The position numbers and the translations under genes are program-made. Shown here piece after piece: positions 35,407 to 44,505 of a stretch of 64,000 bases of DNA. Source of the DNA: JBHHUI01 sp965248775 (GTDB lineage Bacteria; Chloroflexota; Anaerolineae; Anaerolineales; JBHHUI01); the NCBI GenBank assembly GCA_965248775.1, contig OZ252150.1, positions 5,084,001 through 5,148,000 of the forward strand, read 5' to 3'. The notes beneath the pieces are model-generated. The model was given only the letters and a program-made list of their open reading frames with translations, did no database searches and was not told the DNA's origin. The stretch's first letter is position 1. Each line of letters opens with the position of its first letter.

Positions 35407-37086
35407 ATGGCAACGGCCACACTACAAATCGAACTCAATCAACATTTGCGTCGCTGGACGCGTTGGGCTCGCTTGCGCACCGCAGTACTGTGGGCAACAC
35501 ACGGCCTGCTGACCGGGCTCGCATTGGGTCTGGGCCTTTCTGTTGTGGCACGCTTACAACCTGTTTGGGATGGACAACAGACGAGCCTGTATGCGGTCGC
35601 CACTTTGCTCGCAGGGGGACTCATTGGCACGCTGCTCGCCTTTGTCTGGCCACGCTCGCGGCTGCATTCGGCTCGCGCTTTCGACCGTGCTCTCGGTCTT
35701 TCCGAACGAACGAGCACAGCGCTTGAATTGTCCGAAAGAGACTCGCGAGTACCGGAGTATTTTATCCAGCGGCAACTAGACGATACGCTGCAGACAGTAC
35801 GTAGTGTGCACGTGCAGCGCCGACTTCCACTTTACATCGCACGCAACGAGGCTCTGATTGGCATGATCCTTTTGGGCTTGCTCATCGCCAGTTTGATGCT
35901 GCCTAATGATCAACTCGAAGCCCTCGCAGAGCAACGTGCTTTCCAGACTGCGATAGATGAACAAGTTGCTGCATTGGAAGAGATCAGAGCGGATGTAGAA
36001 AATGATCCAGCTCTAACCGATCTACAAAGCGACGAATTGCGTGAGCCGTTGGATGAGGCTATTAACCAATTACAGGTAGAGCAACTCACTCGAGAAGAGG
36101 CAGTATCGGTTTTGGTCGATACGCAAGAAAGTCTGCGCGAGTTGTCTTCGCCTGCCGAGTTGAATGATCAAGCACAAGGGCTTCAGCAAGTGGGCGCGGA
36201 ATTTGGCGAGAGCGATCTCACAGGTGCGGCGGGTGAAAGCCTTCAAAACGAGAATTACTTCGCTGCTGCAGACAGTCTTCGAGATACAAACCTCTCCAAT
36301 ATGTCTACCTCAGAACAGCAGGAACTGGCCGATCAATTGGAGGCTGCAGCAGACGACCTCGCTGACACCTCGTCTGAAATGGCCTCCGATTTTCGGGATG
36401 CTGCTGAAGCGCTACGTGCGGGCGACACTGCTGCTGCTGAAGAGGCCTTGGAGGGTGTTGCCGATCAGCTGGATCAACTGGCTGCGCAACAAGCACAGGC
36501 TGAGGCAGCACAGTCAGCAGCGGAGCAAGTGCAACAGAGTCAGGAACAGCTGGCTTCTGCCGGTGAGAATCAGTCATCACAACAATCTGGAGAGGGTCAG
36601 CAGGAAAGTGATGGCGGACAGCCCGCGGAGGGAGCCCAAAGCGGACAGCCCAGCCAGAGCGGCGAAGTCGGGGCGCAAGGTTCTTCCGAGGCGGCTGTGG
36701 ACAGTGGCCAGGGCGCCTCCGGTTCTGGTACGGGTGAGAGTAATTCTGCTGCAGAGGGCGGACAGGCTGGCACGCAGCCCATTGATGGAAACGCAATCAG
36801 TGATGGTGGCGATCGAGAATTCGAATCTATTTTCGCGTCGGAACGGCTTGGAGGGAGCGGTGGCCCCGATGTCCAAATTGAAGGCGGCGACGGTGAAGCG
36901 GGCGATGAGATAGTGGCGGAAAATCCGACAACGCCTGAGGAGGGAGGCGCTGCAGCAATCCCTTACAATGAAGTATTTCCACAATACAGCGAAGAAGCCC
37001 ATCGGGCTGTCGAGTCCGACCAGGTGCCTGTCGGTTTACGTGCAGTCGTGCGCCAGTATTTTGAAAACCTGGAACCGGGAAATTAA
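35407..37086 (+). CDS. Membrane protein with long coiled coil and low-complexity tail
   Basis: 559 aa. Two membrane helices near the N-terminus (VLWATHGLLTGLALGLGLSVV and LYAVATLLAGGLIGTLLAFV) and a third near 155-172 (ALIGMILLGLLIASLML). Residues 180-380 are acidic and helical (LEEIRADVENDPALTDLQSDELREPLDE), ending in Gln/Ala repeats, then a Gly/Ser/Gln-rich tail (SGEGQQESDGGQ) and a conserved-looking end YNEVFPQYSEEAHRAVESDQVPVGLRAVVRQYF. The end resembles that of proteins next to MoxR/DUF58/VWA genes in many bacteria. Function unknown; position suggests a structural partner of the complex. Confidence 0.75.
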   Translation: MATATLQIELNQHLRRWTRWARLRTAVLWATHGLLTGLALGLGLSVVARLQPVWDGQQTSLYAVATLLAGGLIGTLLAFVWPRSRLHSARAFDRALGLSERTSTALELSERDSRVPEYFIQRQLDDTLQTVRSVHVQRRLPLYIARNEALIGMILLGLLIASLMLPNDQLEALAEQRAFQTAIDEQVAALEEIRADVENDPALTDLQSDELREPLDEAINQLQVEQLTREEAVSVLVDTQESLRELSSPAELNDQAQGLQQVGAEFGESDLTGAAGESLQNENYFAAADSLRDTNLSNMSTSEQQELADQLEAAADDLADTSSEMASDFRDAAEALRAGDTAAAEEALEGVADQLDQLAAQQAQAEAAQSAAEQVQQSQEQLASAGENQSSQQSGEGQQESDGGQPAEGAQSGQPSQSGEVGAQGSSEAAVDSGQGASGSGTGESNSAAEGGQAGTQPIDGNAISDGGDREFESIFASERLGGSGGPDVQIEGGDGEAGDEIVAENPTTPEEGGAAAIPYNEVFPQYSEEAHRAVESDQVPVGLRAVVRQYFENLEPGN

Positions 37087-37101
37087 TTACAAGGAATATT
37101 C

Positions 37102-38091
37102 ATGGCGAATGATCTAACTGTTGAAGAATTTGGCGAAATTGCGCGCGCGATTGAGAGTGAGGTCGGGAAGGTTATTGTCGGCCAGACTTATGTCGTGCGA
37201 CATGTGCTTGTTGCGATTGTCGTAGGAGGCCATACGCTGCTGGAAGGGGTGCCCGGCCTGGGAAAGACCATGCTTGTCCGAACGCTCGCGCGTGTATTAG
37301 ATCTGGATTTCTCACGCATTCAGTTCACTCCCGATCTTATGCCGGCAGACATTATTGGAACTGATATTTTGGAGGAGAGCGTCGATGGACATCGACAATT
37401 TCGTTTCCAATCCGGACCGATTTTCGCCAACCTTGTTCTGGCCGACGAAATTAACCGCGCCACGCCCAAAACACAGTCTGCCTTGCTGGAAGCGATGCAG
37501 GAGCAGACAGTCACGGTCTCACGTGAGACGTACACGCTGGAACCGCCTTTCTTCGTCATGGCAACTCAAAATCCTATTGAGATGGAGGGTACGTATCCCT
37601 TGCCCGAAGCGCAGCTGGATCGCTTTCTGTTTAAAGTTCATGTCGAATTTCCTTCTGAGCGTGATCTCGTTTCAATATTGAAACGTACCACTGGGGATGA
37701 GGAACCAGAGCTTAACCGGGTGGCACATGGCGAACAGATCGTCACGATGGGAAAGCTCGCCCGGCAAGTGCCGGTAGCTTCCCATGTCACAGAATACGCC
37801 GCCAGCCTGATTAAAGCGACGCATCCAAACGGAGAGGCCACGCTCGACCACGTACAGCAGTTCGTGCGCTTCGGCGCAAGCCCGCGCGGCGCGCAGGCAC
37901 TCATTCTGGGTGCGAAAGTGATGGCGCTCATGGCCGGGCGCTACAACGTTGCATTTGAAGATATCAAAACGGTTGCGCCCGCTGCCCTGCGACATCGCAT
38001 TTTGCTCAATTTCGAAGGGCAGGCCGAAGGTGTAAGCACGGACGATGTCGTCGCCGATATTCTTGCCAATATAGCCATCCCGGCCGGTTAG
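37102..38091 (+). CDS. MoxR-family AAA+ ATPase
   Basis: 329 aa. Walker A GVPGLGKTML, FTPDLMPADIIGT, Walker B LVLADEINRATPKTQSALLEAMQE, sensor 1 VMATQNPIEMEGTYPLPEAQLDRF, and the C-terminal lid with GASPRGAQALILGAKVMAL. MoxR ATPases act as chaperones for metal insertion or complex assembly and are nearly always followed by DUF58 and VWA genes, as here. ATG at 37102 has AAGGAATATTC upstream; the DUF58 gene starts 3 bp after its stop. Confidence 0.95.
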   Translation: MANDLTVEEFGEIARAIESEVGKVIVGQTYVVRHVLVAIVVGGHTLLEGVPGLGKTMLVRTLARVLDLDFSRIQFTPDLMPADIIGTDILEESVDGHRQFRFQSGPIFANLVLADEINRATPKTQSALLEAMQEQTVTVSRETYTLEPPFFVMATQNPIEMEGTYPLPEAQLDRFLFKVHVEFPSERDLVSILKRTTGDEEPELNRVAHGEQIVTMGKLARQVPVASHVTEYAASLIKATHPNGEATLDHVQQFVRFGASPRGAQALILGAKVMALMAGRYNVAFEDIKTVAPAALRHRILLNFEGQAEGVSTDDVVADILANIAIPAG

Positions 38092-38094
38092 AAA

Positions 38095-39021
38095 ATGGCG
38101 GACGCTGCGCTTTTTGATGAGACCATCCTTCGCAAATTAGATCGCCTCGCTCTTGTTGCAACGCAAGTACGCGCCGGACAACTCAAAGGCGATCGGCGCT
38201 CCACAAAAAAAGGAACCTCAATCGAATTTGCCGATTATAGAAACTACGTCCACGGTGACGATTTACGTCGCTTGGACTGGAACCTGTATGCGCGCCTGGA
38301 GCGACCCTTCATCAAACTGCTGGAAGAGGAAGAAGACCTGGCAGTGCATGTCTTGCTGGATACCTCGCTTTCCATGGACTGGCCCACGACCGAATTCGCG
38401 CTCTCAGTTGGGCAAGCAAAGGCAACACATAAATTTGATTACGCCCGGCGCTTGGCGGGCGCTGTGGCATATATGGCTTTGGGAGTGGGAGATCGCCTGA
38501 CACTCGCCGCGCTCCGCGCCGAGCATACCCATCCACAGCAATTTGGTCCGCTGCGGGGTCGTGGTCAAACCCTGCACATGTTGAAATTTCTGACAGAACT
38601 GCGTCCGGATGGTGAGACCGACTTGAATGCTTCGCTCAAGGGTTATGCTCTCGGCGCGCGGCGGCCCGGCCTCTGCCTCATCATCTCAGATGTCTTTTCT
38701 CCGGCTGGTTATGAATCCGGTATGGCAACCCTGCAGGGACGCGGTTACGAAGTGGCGCTGATCCATGTTTTATCTCCGGATGAAGTAGAACCGCCATTGG
38801 CAGGAGACTTGCGCCTACTAGATATTGAGACTGGCGCGCCGCAGGATATGACGATGGATCCTAGACTGCGCCGACTCTATGAGAGGCGCGTTGAACGTTG
38901 GCGCGAAGAGATCGCAAAGTATTGCCTGCGGCGCGGTATTCACTACGTGCCGGTCACCACAGACCTGCCCTGGGATGAGCTGGTATTGACACATCTTCGG
39001 CGCAGAGGTCTTGTTAAATGA
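38095..39021 (+). CDS. DUF58-domain protein
   Basis: 308 aa. Contains the DUF58 signature DYRNYVHGDDLRRLDWNLYARLERPFIKLLEEEEDLAVHVLLDTSLSM; DTSLS also fits a VWA-type metal-ion site (DxSxS). There is no membrane helix. The C-terminus RRRVERWREEIAKYCLRRGIHYVPVTTDLPWDELVLTHLRRRG is conserved in the family. It is thought to work with MoxR and the VWA proteins; no enzymatic activity is known. Confidence 0.92.
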   Translation: MADAALFDETILRKLDRLALVATQVRAGQLKGDRRSTKKGTSIEFADYRNYVHGDDLRRLDWNLYARLERPFIKLLEEEEDLAVHVLLDTSLSMDWPTTEFALSVGQAKATHKFDYARRLAGAVAYMALGVGDRLTLAALRAEHTHPQQFGPLRGRGQTLHMLKFLTELRPDGETDLNASLKGYALGARRPGLCLIISDVFSPAGYESGMATLQGRGYEVALIHVLSPDEVEPPLAGDLRLLDIETGAPQDMTMDPRLRRLYERRVERWREEIAKYCLRRGIHYVPVTTDLPWDELVLTHLRRRGLVK

Positions 39022-39098
39022 CAAATCATCAATTCTCATTGGGTGAAATGTCTGAGCGAGGTGAGTGCGAGATTCAATTGTAAATTGTCCGGTTAGTT

Positions 39099-41042
39099 AT
39101 GTCTTTTCTCACCCCCGCGTTTCTCTTCCTAGGTTTGCTCGCACTCCCCATCATTGTTCTTTACATGTTAAAGCTGCGTCGGCGGGAAGTGCTTGTATCG
39201 AGCACATTGCTCTGGCGGATGGTTTTACGCGACCGCGAGGCCAATCGTCCTTGGCAACGGTTGCGCCGAAACCTGTTGCTCTTCCTGCAATTGTTGCTAC
39301 TTGCTGCGCTCGTGCTGGCGTTGGCGCGACCGTATTTGCCCATTCCTGTTGTCGCGACGGGACAGGTGACAGTGTTGCTGGATGGCTCCGCCTCCATGTT
39401 GGCGAGCGATATCAAGCCGAACCGTTTCACCATTGCCCAGGAAGCTGCGTTGCAAATCGTTGATGGTCTCGACCCAGAGGGGGTGATAACAGTCATCCTT
39501 GTAGGGCAGCAACCGGAAGTCCTCATTAGCGCCTCTGCAGATAAGAATCAGCTGCGTGAGGCGATCGAGAAGGCAGAACCTTTCTTAGGTGAGGCTGATT
39601 GGGAATCAGCCGTAGCATTGGCTAGTGGCGCGGCGCGCAACACAACTGCGGCGACCACGGTTGTTATTTCGGATGGGGGTCTACCTGATGAACTCGGAAA
39701 TCTTCCGGGTGATGTGCGTTACATCCCAGTTGGGGATGATGCTGCCAACCTAGGCATTTCCGCGCTTTCGGTTCTGCCGGGCGGTGTGGGCCCCCAACTG
39801 TTTGCAAGCATCACAAATTATGGTCCCAACGATTCTGAAACGATCCTGTCTATCAATGCCGACGGTGAATTATTCAACGCCCGGCGCGTGGCAGTTCCAG
39901 CCGGCGAGACGGTCGGGATAAACCTGGCATTACTGACCGGGCGCGTGATCGAAGCCCGTCTGATGCAGCCATCCGATTCGACGGTGAGCGACAACTTCTC
40001 GCTGGATGACCGGGCCTGGACGGTGTACGACCCGGGGCAATCCGGGCGGGTTCTCTACATGGCAGCGCAAGACAATGTATTTGTAGAGCAAGTGTTGGCC
40101 GTCTTTAAAAACCAGGGCGATATCGATCCTTATCGCATTCTGGCGGATCAAACGTTTCCGACAGAACTTTTCGAGCTCTATATTTTCGACGGCTTCGTGC
40201 CGGAAGAACTGCCCGCTGCCGATATGTTGTTTATCAACCCGCCGGCACCTGGTAATACGCTGCTGGATGTCGGTGCAGAATATCGCCCGCATTTGCTGAG
40301 TACGATCGAAATCGAAGACCATCCCGTGACGCGCTTCGTTGATTGGGAAAATGTGCAGTTTCTGCGCATCCACAATGTGCAACCTGTTCCGGAATTAGAA
40401 ACCCAATTCGATATCGTCGTGCAGATCGACGAACGGCCGCTCATGCTCGTGGGTGAGGTTCAAAACTATCGGATTGCTGTTCTCACCTTCGACGTGCGCG
40501 ATTCTGATCTTCCGCTGCAAATATCCTTCCCGATCTTATTTTCGAACCTGTTCAATTGGTTGACGCCCAGAACGATCATTGAAACGGAAGGTGAGGCGAT
40601 TCGGCCAGGTGATTCGGTGCGGATTGTGCCGGACGTCGCTTCAGATGCAATCGCGATCGCGCTGCCAAATGGACGCACTTTTACTTCGCCGGTTACCGAG
40701 AGTGGGGTGATCTTCACGGGTACAAATGACCTGGGCTTGTACACGGTCTCTTCGGGGAGCACTCGTGGGGATGGACGCCAGCTCGAAATCAACAATTTTG
40801 CTGTAAATCTGTTTTCACAACGCGAGAGCGATATTACCCCGCGCAATACGATTTCCATAGGTCGAACTCCGATCGGCGCTGCTGTCGGCGCGGAAATTGG
40901 CCAGCGCGAGTTCTGGCCCTGGCTGGCAGGGTTTGGTTTGTTGTTCTTGCTCGTGGAATGGTGGGCTTATCATCGTGGGAACTCGCTGCCTGCAGTTCCC
41001 GGACTCCGTGGTTGGTTCCGCCGCCGGCGGTCTGCAGCATGA
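39099..41042 (+). CDS. BatA-like VWA-domain membrane protein
   Basis: 647 aa. The N-terminal BatA segment (FLTPAFLFLGLLALPIIVLYMLKLRRREVLVSSTLLWR) with two membrane helices is followed by a VWA domain whose metal site reads VLLDGSASM, then a beta-rich region, a GATase-like segment (DMLFINPPAPGNTLLDVG) and a C-terminal membrane helix (FWPWLAGFGLLFLLVEWWAY). It lies 77 bp after the DUF58 gene and overlaps the next gene by 4 bp (ATGA). VWA proteins with this layout belong to the aerotolerance (Bat) type and to envelope-stress systems; the role here is inferred only from that. Confidence 0.9.
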   Translation: MSFLTPAFLFLGLLALPIIVLYMLKLRRREVLVSSTLLWRMVLRDREANRPWQRLRRNLLLFLQLLLLAALVLALARPYLPIPVVATGQVTVLLDGSASMLASDIKPNRFTIAQEAALQIVDGLDPEGVITVILVGQQPEVLISASADKNQLREAIEKAEPFLGEADWESAVALASGAARNTTAATTVVISDGGLPDELGNLPGDVRYIPVGDDAANLGISALSVLPGGVGPQLFASITNYGPNDSETILSINADGELFNARRVAVPAGETVGINLALLTGRVIEARLMQPSDSTVSDNFSLDDRAWTVYDPGQSGRVLYMAAQDNVFVEQVLAVFKNQGDIDPYRILADQTFPTELFELYIFDGFVPEELPAADMLFINPPAPGNTLLDVGAEYRPHLLSTIEIEDHPVTRFVDWENVQFLRIHNVQPVPELETQFDIVVQIDERPLMLVGEVQNYRIAVLTFDVRDSDLPLQISFPILFSNLFNWLTPRTIIETEGEAIRPGDSVRIVPDVASDAIAIALPNGRTFTSPVTESGVIFTGTNDLGLYTVSSGSTRGDGRQLEINNFAVNLFSQRESDITPRNTISIGRTPIGAAVGAEIGQREFWPWLAGFGLLFLLVEWWAYHRGNSLPAVPGLRGWFRRRRSAA

Positions 41043-43960
41043 AATTTTCTAATCCGCTCTTTCTCCTTTTGTTGCTGCTGGGCCCGCTCGTTATCTGGCT
41101 GGGCTGGCCGCGGCTTGGTCCAGGCCGCTTTCGGGCTTGGTCCAGCCTGCTCATCCGGAGTCTGATATTTCTATCCCTTGTATTCAGTATTGCCGGGTTA
41201 GAGGTGGTGCAAGCAGCCAATTCCCTGGCAGTTGTCTTCCTGATTGATGCGTCTGATTCTATTCCTTCTAATGCACGCGCCGATGCGGCCCAATGGGTGC
41301 AGGATGCAATGCAGTCGATGCAGCCGGAAGATCAGGCTGCCATAATTGTTTTCGGTGGGGATGCGCTGGTAGAACGGCCAATGCGCCCCAGCCGTGAACT
41401 AGCAAGCTTCACATCTGTCCCGAATTCGTTCAATACAGACCTCTCGGAGGCGATTCGTTTGGCGCTGGCGCTTTTTCCGCCAAACAGCGCCCGCCGCATT
41501 GTGATCCTTTCGGATGGAGTGGAAACTGTCGGCGATGCTCGTTCTGTTGCGCGACTCGCTGCGGCGAACGGGGTTGATATCATGGTGCGGCCGTTTACAT
41601 ATCAACGCGACCGAGAAATACTGATCACTGCTGTGGGTGCCCCTACTCGTATGCGCTCAGGCGACGAATTTGATCTCGAAGTTACTATCGAGTCGACTCT
41701 CAACACGCAGGTTGAGCTGCGTGTGTTCTCCGGCGATACAGTTGTGTTTGAAGATCGGGTTGATCTGGTTGTGGGTCCGAATGCCTTCCTGATACCGTTG
41801 CAATCCGGGGAAGCGGGCTTTACTTCATATCGGGTGCAGGTTATTCCAGCGCAGAGCGACGACACCTTCTATCAGAACAACGAACTGGCTGCCTTCAGCG
41901 ACGTGCTCGGTCCGCCACGCGTGTTGATGGTCGGCGCGCCGAGCGAGGAGATTGAAGACCCGACTATCCATCTGGTTTCCGCGCTGGAAGCCTCGAATAT
42001 CGGAATGGATGTTGTCTTGCCAAGTGGACTGCCATCTGAGTTGAGCTTGCTGGCCGAGTATGCTTCGGTAATTCTGGTGGATGTACCGGGCCGAGAACTT
42101 AACCAGCGTCAGCAACGTGCGTTGGAACAATATGTGAGTGATCTCGGTGGGGGTCTGGTAGCTGTGGGCGGCACACAAAGCTATGGCGTGGGAGGCTGGT
42201 TCCGCACTCCGTTGGAAGAAGCCCTGCCCGTAGAGATGCAGCTGCGCGATGAAGAGCGTCGGCCCCGTTTGACAATGGTATTCATCATAGATAAATCCGG
42301 CAGTATGTCATCGGGAATTCAGGGAGCCTCCAAACTGGAGTTGGCAAAAGAAGCCGCCATTCGGTCGATACTACTTCTTTCGCCGGGGGATCGTGTCGGG
42401 GTAATTGCGTTTGATGACAGCGCCTCCTGGGTTGTGCCAATCACTGAACTTGACGAAGTCGGTCCGATCGTCAATCGCATCAGTACCTTACGCTCCGGTG
42501 GTGGTACGGACATCCTCGCCGGTGTGGAGTTGATGGCGAGTGCGCTGCCCGCCGATGAAGGCCAGCTCAAGCATGTCATCATGCTAACGGATGGAGGTGC
42601 AAGTCCGATCGGCATCCCCGAAATAGTCCAGAACTTATATGAAGTTAACGGCATCACCCTGACAACTGTCGGCGTCGGTTCTGATGCGGCCGCCTTTTTG
42701 CCAGACCTAGCCCAGGTGGGGGGTGGGCGTTATCATTTCACGCAAGACCCTTCCACGATCCCGCAAATCTTTACAGAGGAGACCACCCTCGCAACACGCG
42801 CTTACATCATCGAAGAGAATTTCTTTCCCATCCAGAGCTCGGCCAGTCCGATCCTCGAAGGGATTGAGAGCGTCCCCGCGTTGGATGGCTATGTGGGTAC
42901 AACGCCGAAACAAACTGCAACGACAATCTTGATGAGTGAACTCGAATCCGGCGACAGTGATCCGGTCCTAGCCTCGTGGCAATATGGTCTGGGGCGTTCG
43001 GTTGCCTGGACATCCGATGCCACAGCCCGCTGGGCGGAGAATTGGGTGAACTGGCAGGGCTTCCCGCGACTGTGGGCGCAGGCCACGCAATTCACCATTG
43101 GAAACGCCTTTGAATCTGATCTGACATCGAGTGTTGTTTTTGAAGGCGAGTCGGCTGTACTCACGGTGGACGCGCTCGACCTGAATGGAACGTTTCTAAA
43201 CGACCTGCCGCTCCAGGCAAGCATCGTCTCGCCCGACAGCAATTCGTCTTTGGTGGAAATGGTGCAAGTTGCGCCGGGCCGTTATGAAGCCGAATTTAAA
43301 CCGGCTGAGGAAGGCGCGTATCTGATCCGGGTCGCGGCTGAGACTGGAGAAGCTGGGACGGCTGGTCAGACAACCGGCTGGGTCTTGTCCTATTCACCGG
43401 AATACAGATCGTTATCAGCCGATCCGAATGCGCTTGTGCGCTTGGCCTCGATGACGGGCGGGCGGGTTGCTCAAGCAGATCCGTCAGTTGCCTTCGACCA
43501 CGATTTGCCGAGCCAGAGAATGGCAAATCCGATCTGGCCCGAGTTATTGCTCCTGGCTGTGTTACTGCTGCCATTGGATATTGCTATCCGGAGGCTGGTC
43601 TTTTCGCGCTGTGACATGCAGCGTGGGTTGGATCGAATCCTTACAGCAGTGCGATTAGTGAGCCAACCAGAAGTCGAGCCGCAACAAACCGAGCGACTAT
43701 CGCGCCTACAGGCAGCCAAGCGCCGCGCCGGCGCAGCTGAATCTGAAGCCGAAGGACCTATATTGATAGATGAAGAGATCGAAGCCGAAGAGCAAGCGAC
43801 TGATAAACCACGATCTCAGCCGGAAGCGCAAGCAGAACCAGAGCATGACGCCCCCGCTAAACCGGAAACCGCACCAGCGGAGACCGCCTCTGCTTTGCTT
43901 GCAAAGCGCCGCGCCCGACGGCAATCGCAAGAGCCGCAGGACAAATCAGACCAAGAGTAA
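41039..43960 (+). CDS. Large double-VWA membrane protein with amidotransferase-like domain
   Basis: 973 aa from ATG 41039. The frame is open to 40958 but overlaps the previous gene, and ATG 41039 forms an ATGA overlap with its stop. After two N-terminal helices there is a VWA-like domain (VVFLIDASDSIPSN, metal site DASDS), a GATase-like stretch (ALEQYVSDLGGGLVAVGGTQSYGVGGW) and a second VWA domain (MVFIIDKSGSMSSG, metal site DKSGS, with TDGGAS). A beta-rich region, a membrane helix near 860-880 and a charged tail ending RRQSQEPQDKSDQE follow. Two intact MIDAS motifs in one protein are uncommon. Last gene of the operon by spacing. Confidence 0.88.
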   Translation: MKFSNPLFLLLLLLGPLVIWLGWPRLGPGRFRAWSSLLIRSLIFLSLVFSIAGLEVVQAANSLAVVFLIDASDSIPSNARADAAQWVQDAMQSMQPEDQAAIIVFGGDALVERPMRPSRELASFTSVPNSFNTDLSEAIRLALALFPPNSARRIVILSDGVETVGDARSVARLAAANGVDIMVRPFTYQRDREILITAVGAPTRMRSGDEFDLEVTIESTLNTQVELRVFSGDTVVFEDRVDLVVGPNAFLIPLQSGEAGFTSYRVQVIPAQSDDTFYQNNELAAFSDVLGPPRVLMVGAPSEEIEDPTIHLVSALEASNIGMDVVLPSGLPSELSLLAEYASVILVDVPGRELNQRQQRALEQYVSDLGGGLVAVGGTQSYGVGGWFRTPLEEALPVEMQLRDEERRPRLTMVFIIDKSGSMSSGIQGASKLELAKEAAIRSILLLSPGDRVGVIAFDDSASWVVPITELDEVGPIVNRISTLRSGGGTDILAGVELMASALPADEGQLKHVIMLTDGGASPIGIPEIVQNLYEVNGITLTTVGVGSDAAAFLPDLAQVGGGRYHFTQDPSTIPQIFTEETTLATRAYIIEENFFPIQSSASPILEGIESVPALDGYVGTTPKQTATTILMSELESGDSDPVLASWQYGLGRSVAWTSDATARWAENWVNWQGFPRLWAQATQFTIGNAFESDLTSSVVFEGESAVLTVDALDLNGTFLNDLPLQASIVSPDSNSSLVEMVQVAPGRYEAEFKPAEEGAYLIRVAAETGEAGTAGQTTGWVLSYSPEYRSLSADPNALVRLASMTGGRVAQADPSVAFDHDLPSQRMANPIWPELLLLAVLLLPLDIAIRRLVFSRCDMQRGLDRILTAVRLVSQPEVEPQQTERLSRLQAAKRRAGAAESEAEGPILIDEEIEAEEQATDKPRSQPEAQAEPEHDAPAKPETAPAETASALLAKRRARRQSQEPQDKSDQE

Positions 43961-43989
43961 TACAATTGTTAGGCGAGAGGAAAGATGGC

Positions 43990-44385
43990 ATGGCCTACGA
44001 ACTGAAGCTAATATCAGGCACACGAATAGCATTTTTTTGCTGGTCGGGGCCTCTCACTGTTGAGGATCGCAAGAGAAACCGTGATCGCATAATACAGTTC
44101 TGTCGCGAAAATGGCGTAAGCCAATTGATAATCGATACGCGTCAGCAGGTTTAGATAATGAGTACAATGCAGACATTCGATTTCGCTGCTTCACTGCCCG
44201 AAGTGATGAGAAAAATCAGATTTGCAATCGTTCGTAAATCCTCCGACGAGGAGACCAAATTTGCAGCAAACGTCGCTGCAAACCGTGGAGCAATAGCTCG
44301 CTCCTTCCTGACAGTCGATGAAGCTCAGATGTGGCTTGAATCAACGGAAACAACACCTAACAAGCCGGATGCAGGCGAAGTCTGA
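43990..44385 (+). pseudogene. STAS/SpoIIAA-like protein interrupted by an in-frame amber codon
   Basis: The first 54 codons from ATG 43990 read MAYELKLISGTRIAFFCWSG and DRIIQFCRENGVSQLIIDTRQQV, then TAG at 44152-44154. The same frame continues IMSTMQTFDFAASLPEVMRKIRFAIV, AANVAANRGAIARSFLTVDEAQMWLE to TGA at 44383. Together they form a 131-codon protein with the layout of STAS-like (SpoIIAA-type) domains, beta-alpha repeats with the helix NVAANRGA. The stop replaces a codon in the loop after the second strand. A GAGAGG Shine-Dalgarno lies 10 bp before 43990. It sits 29 bp after the double-VWA gene and could be the last operon member. It may be two pieces that reassemble if the second ATG is used. 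Confidence 0.65.
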
Positions 44386-44505
44386 CTAGAAAGAGATAGT
44401 GCCAGGTGCGTTCCTGATTCTGAATTCGTTTGTGGCAGATCCGGCCGCACAGCCCGAGATCGTCAGGGAGTCAAATCAGCTGCCGAAGCAGGGCGCTAGA
44501 AAACT

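Noticed and set aside
28313..44154. Recoding of TAG as an amino acid (pyrrolysine-like or other)
   Set aside because: Many intact genes here end in TAG (nuoCD, nuoI, mrp, korB) with no coding extension, so general recoding is excluded; two local nonsense mutations are simpler.
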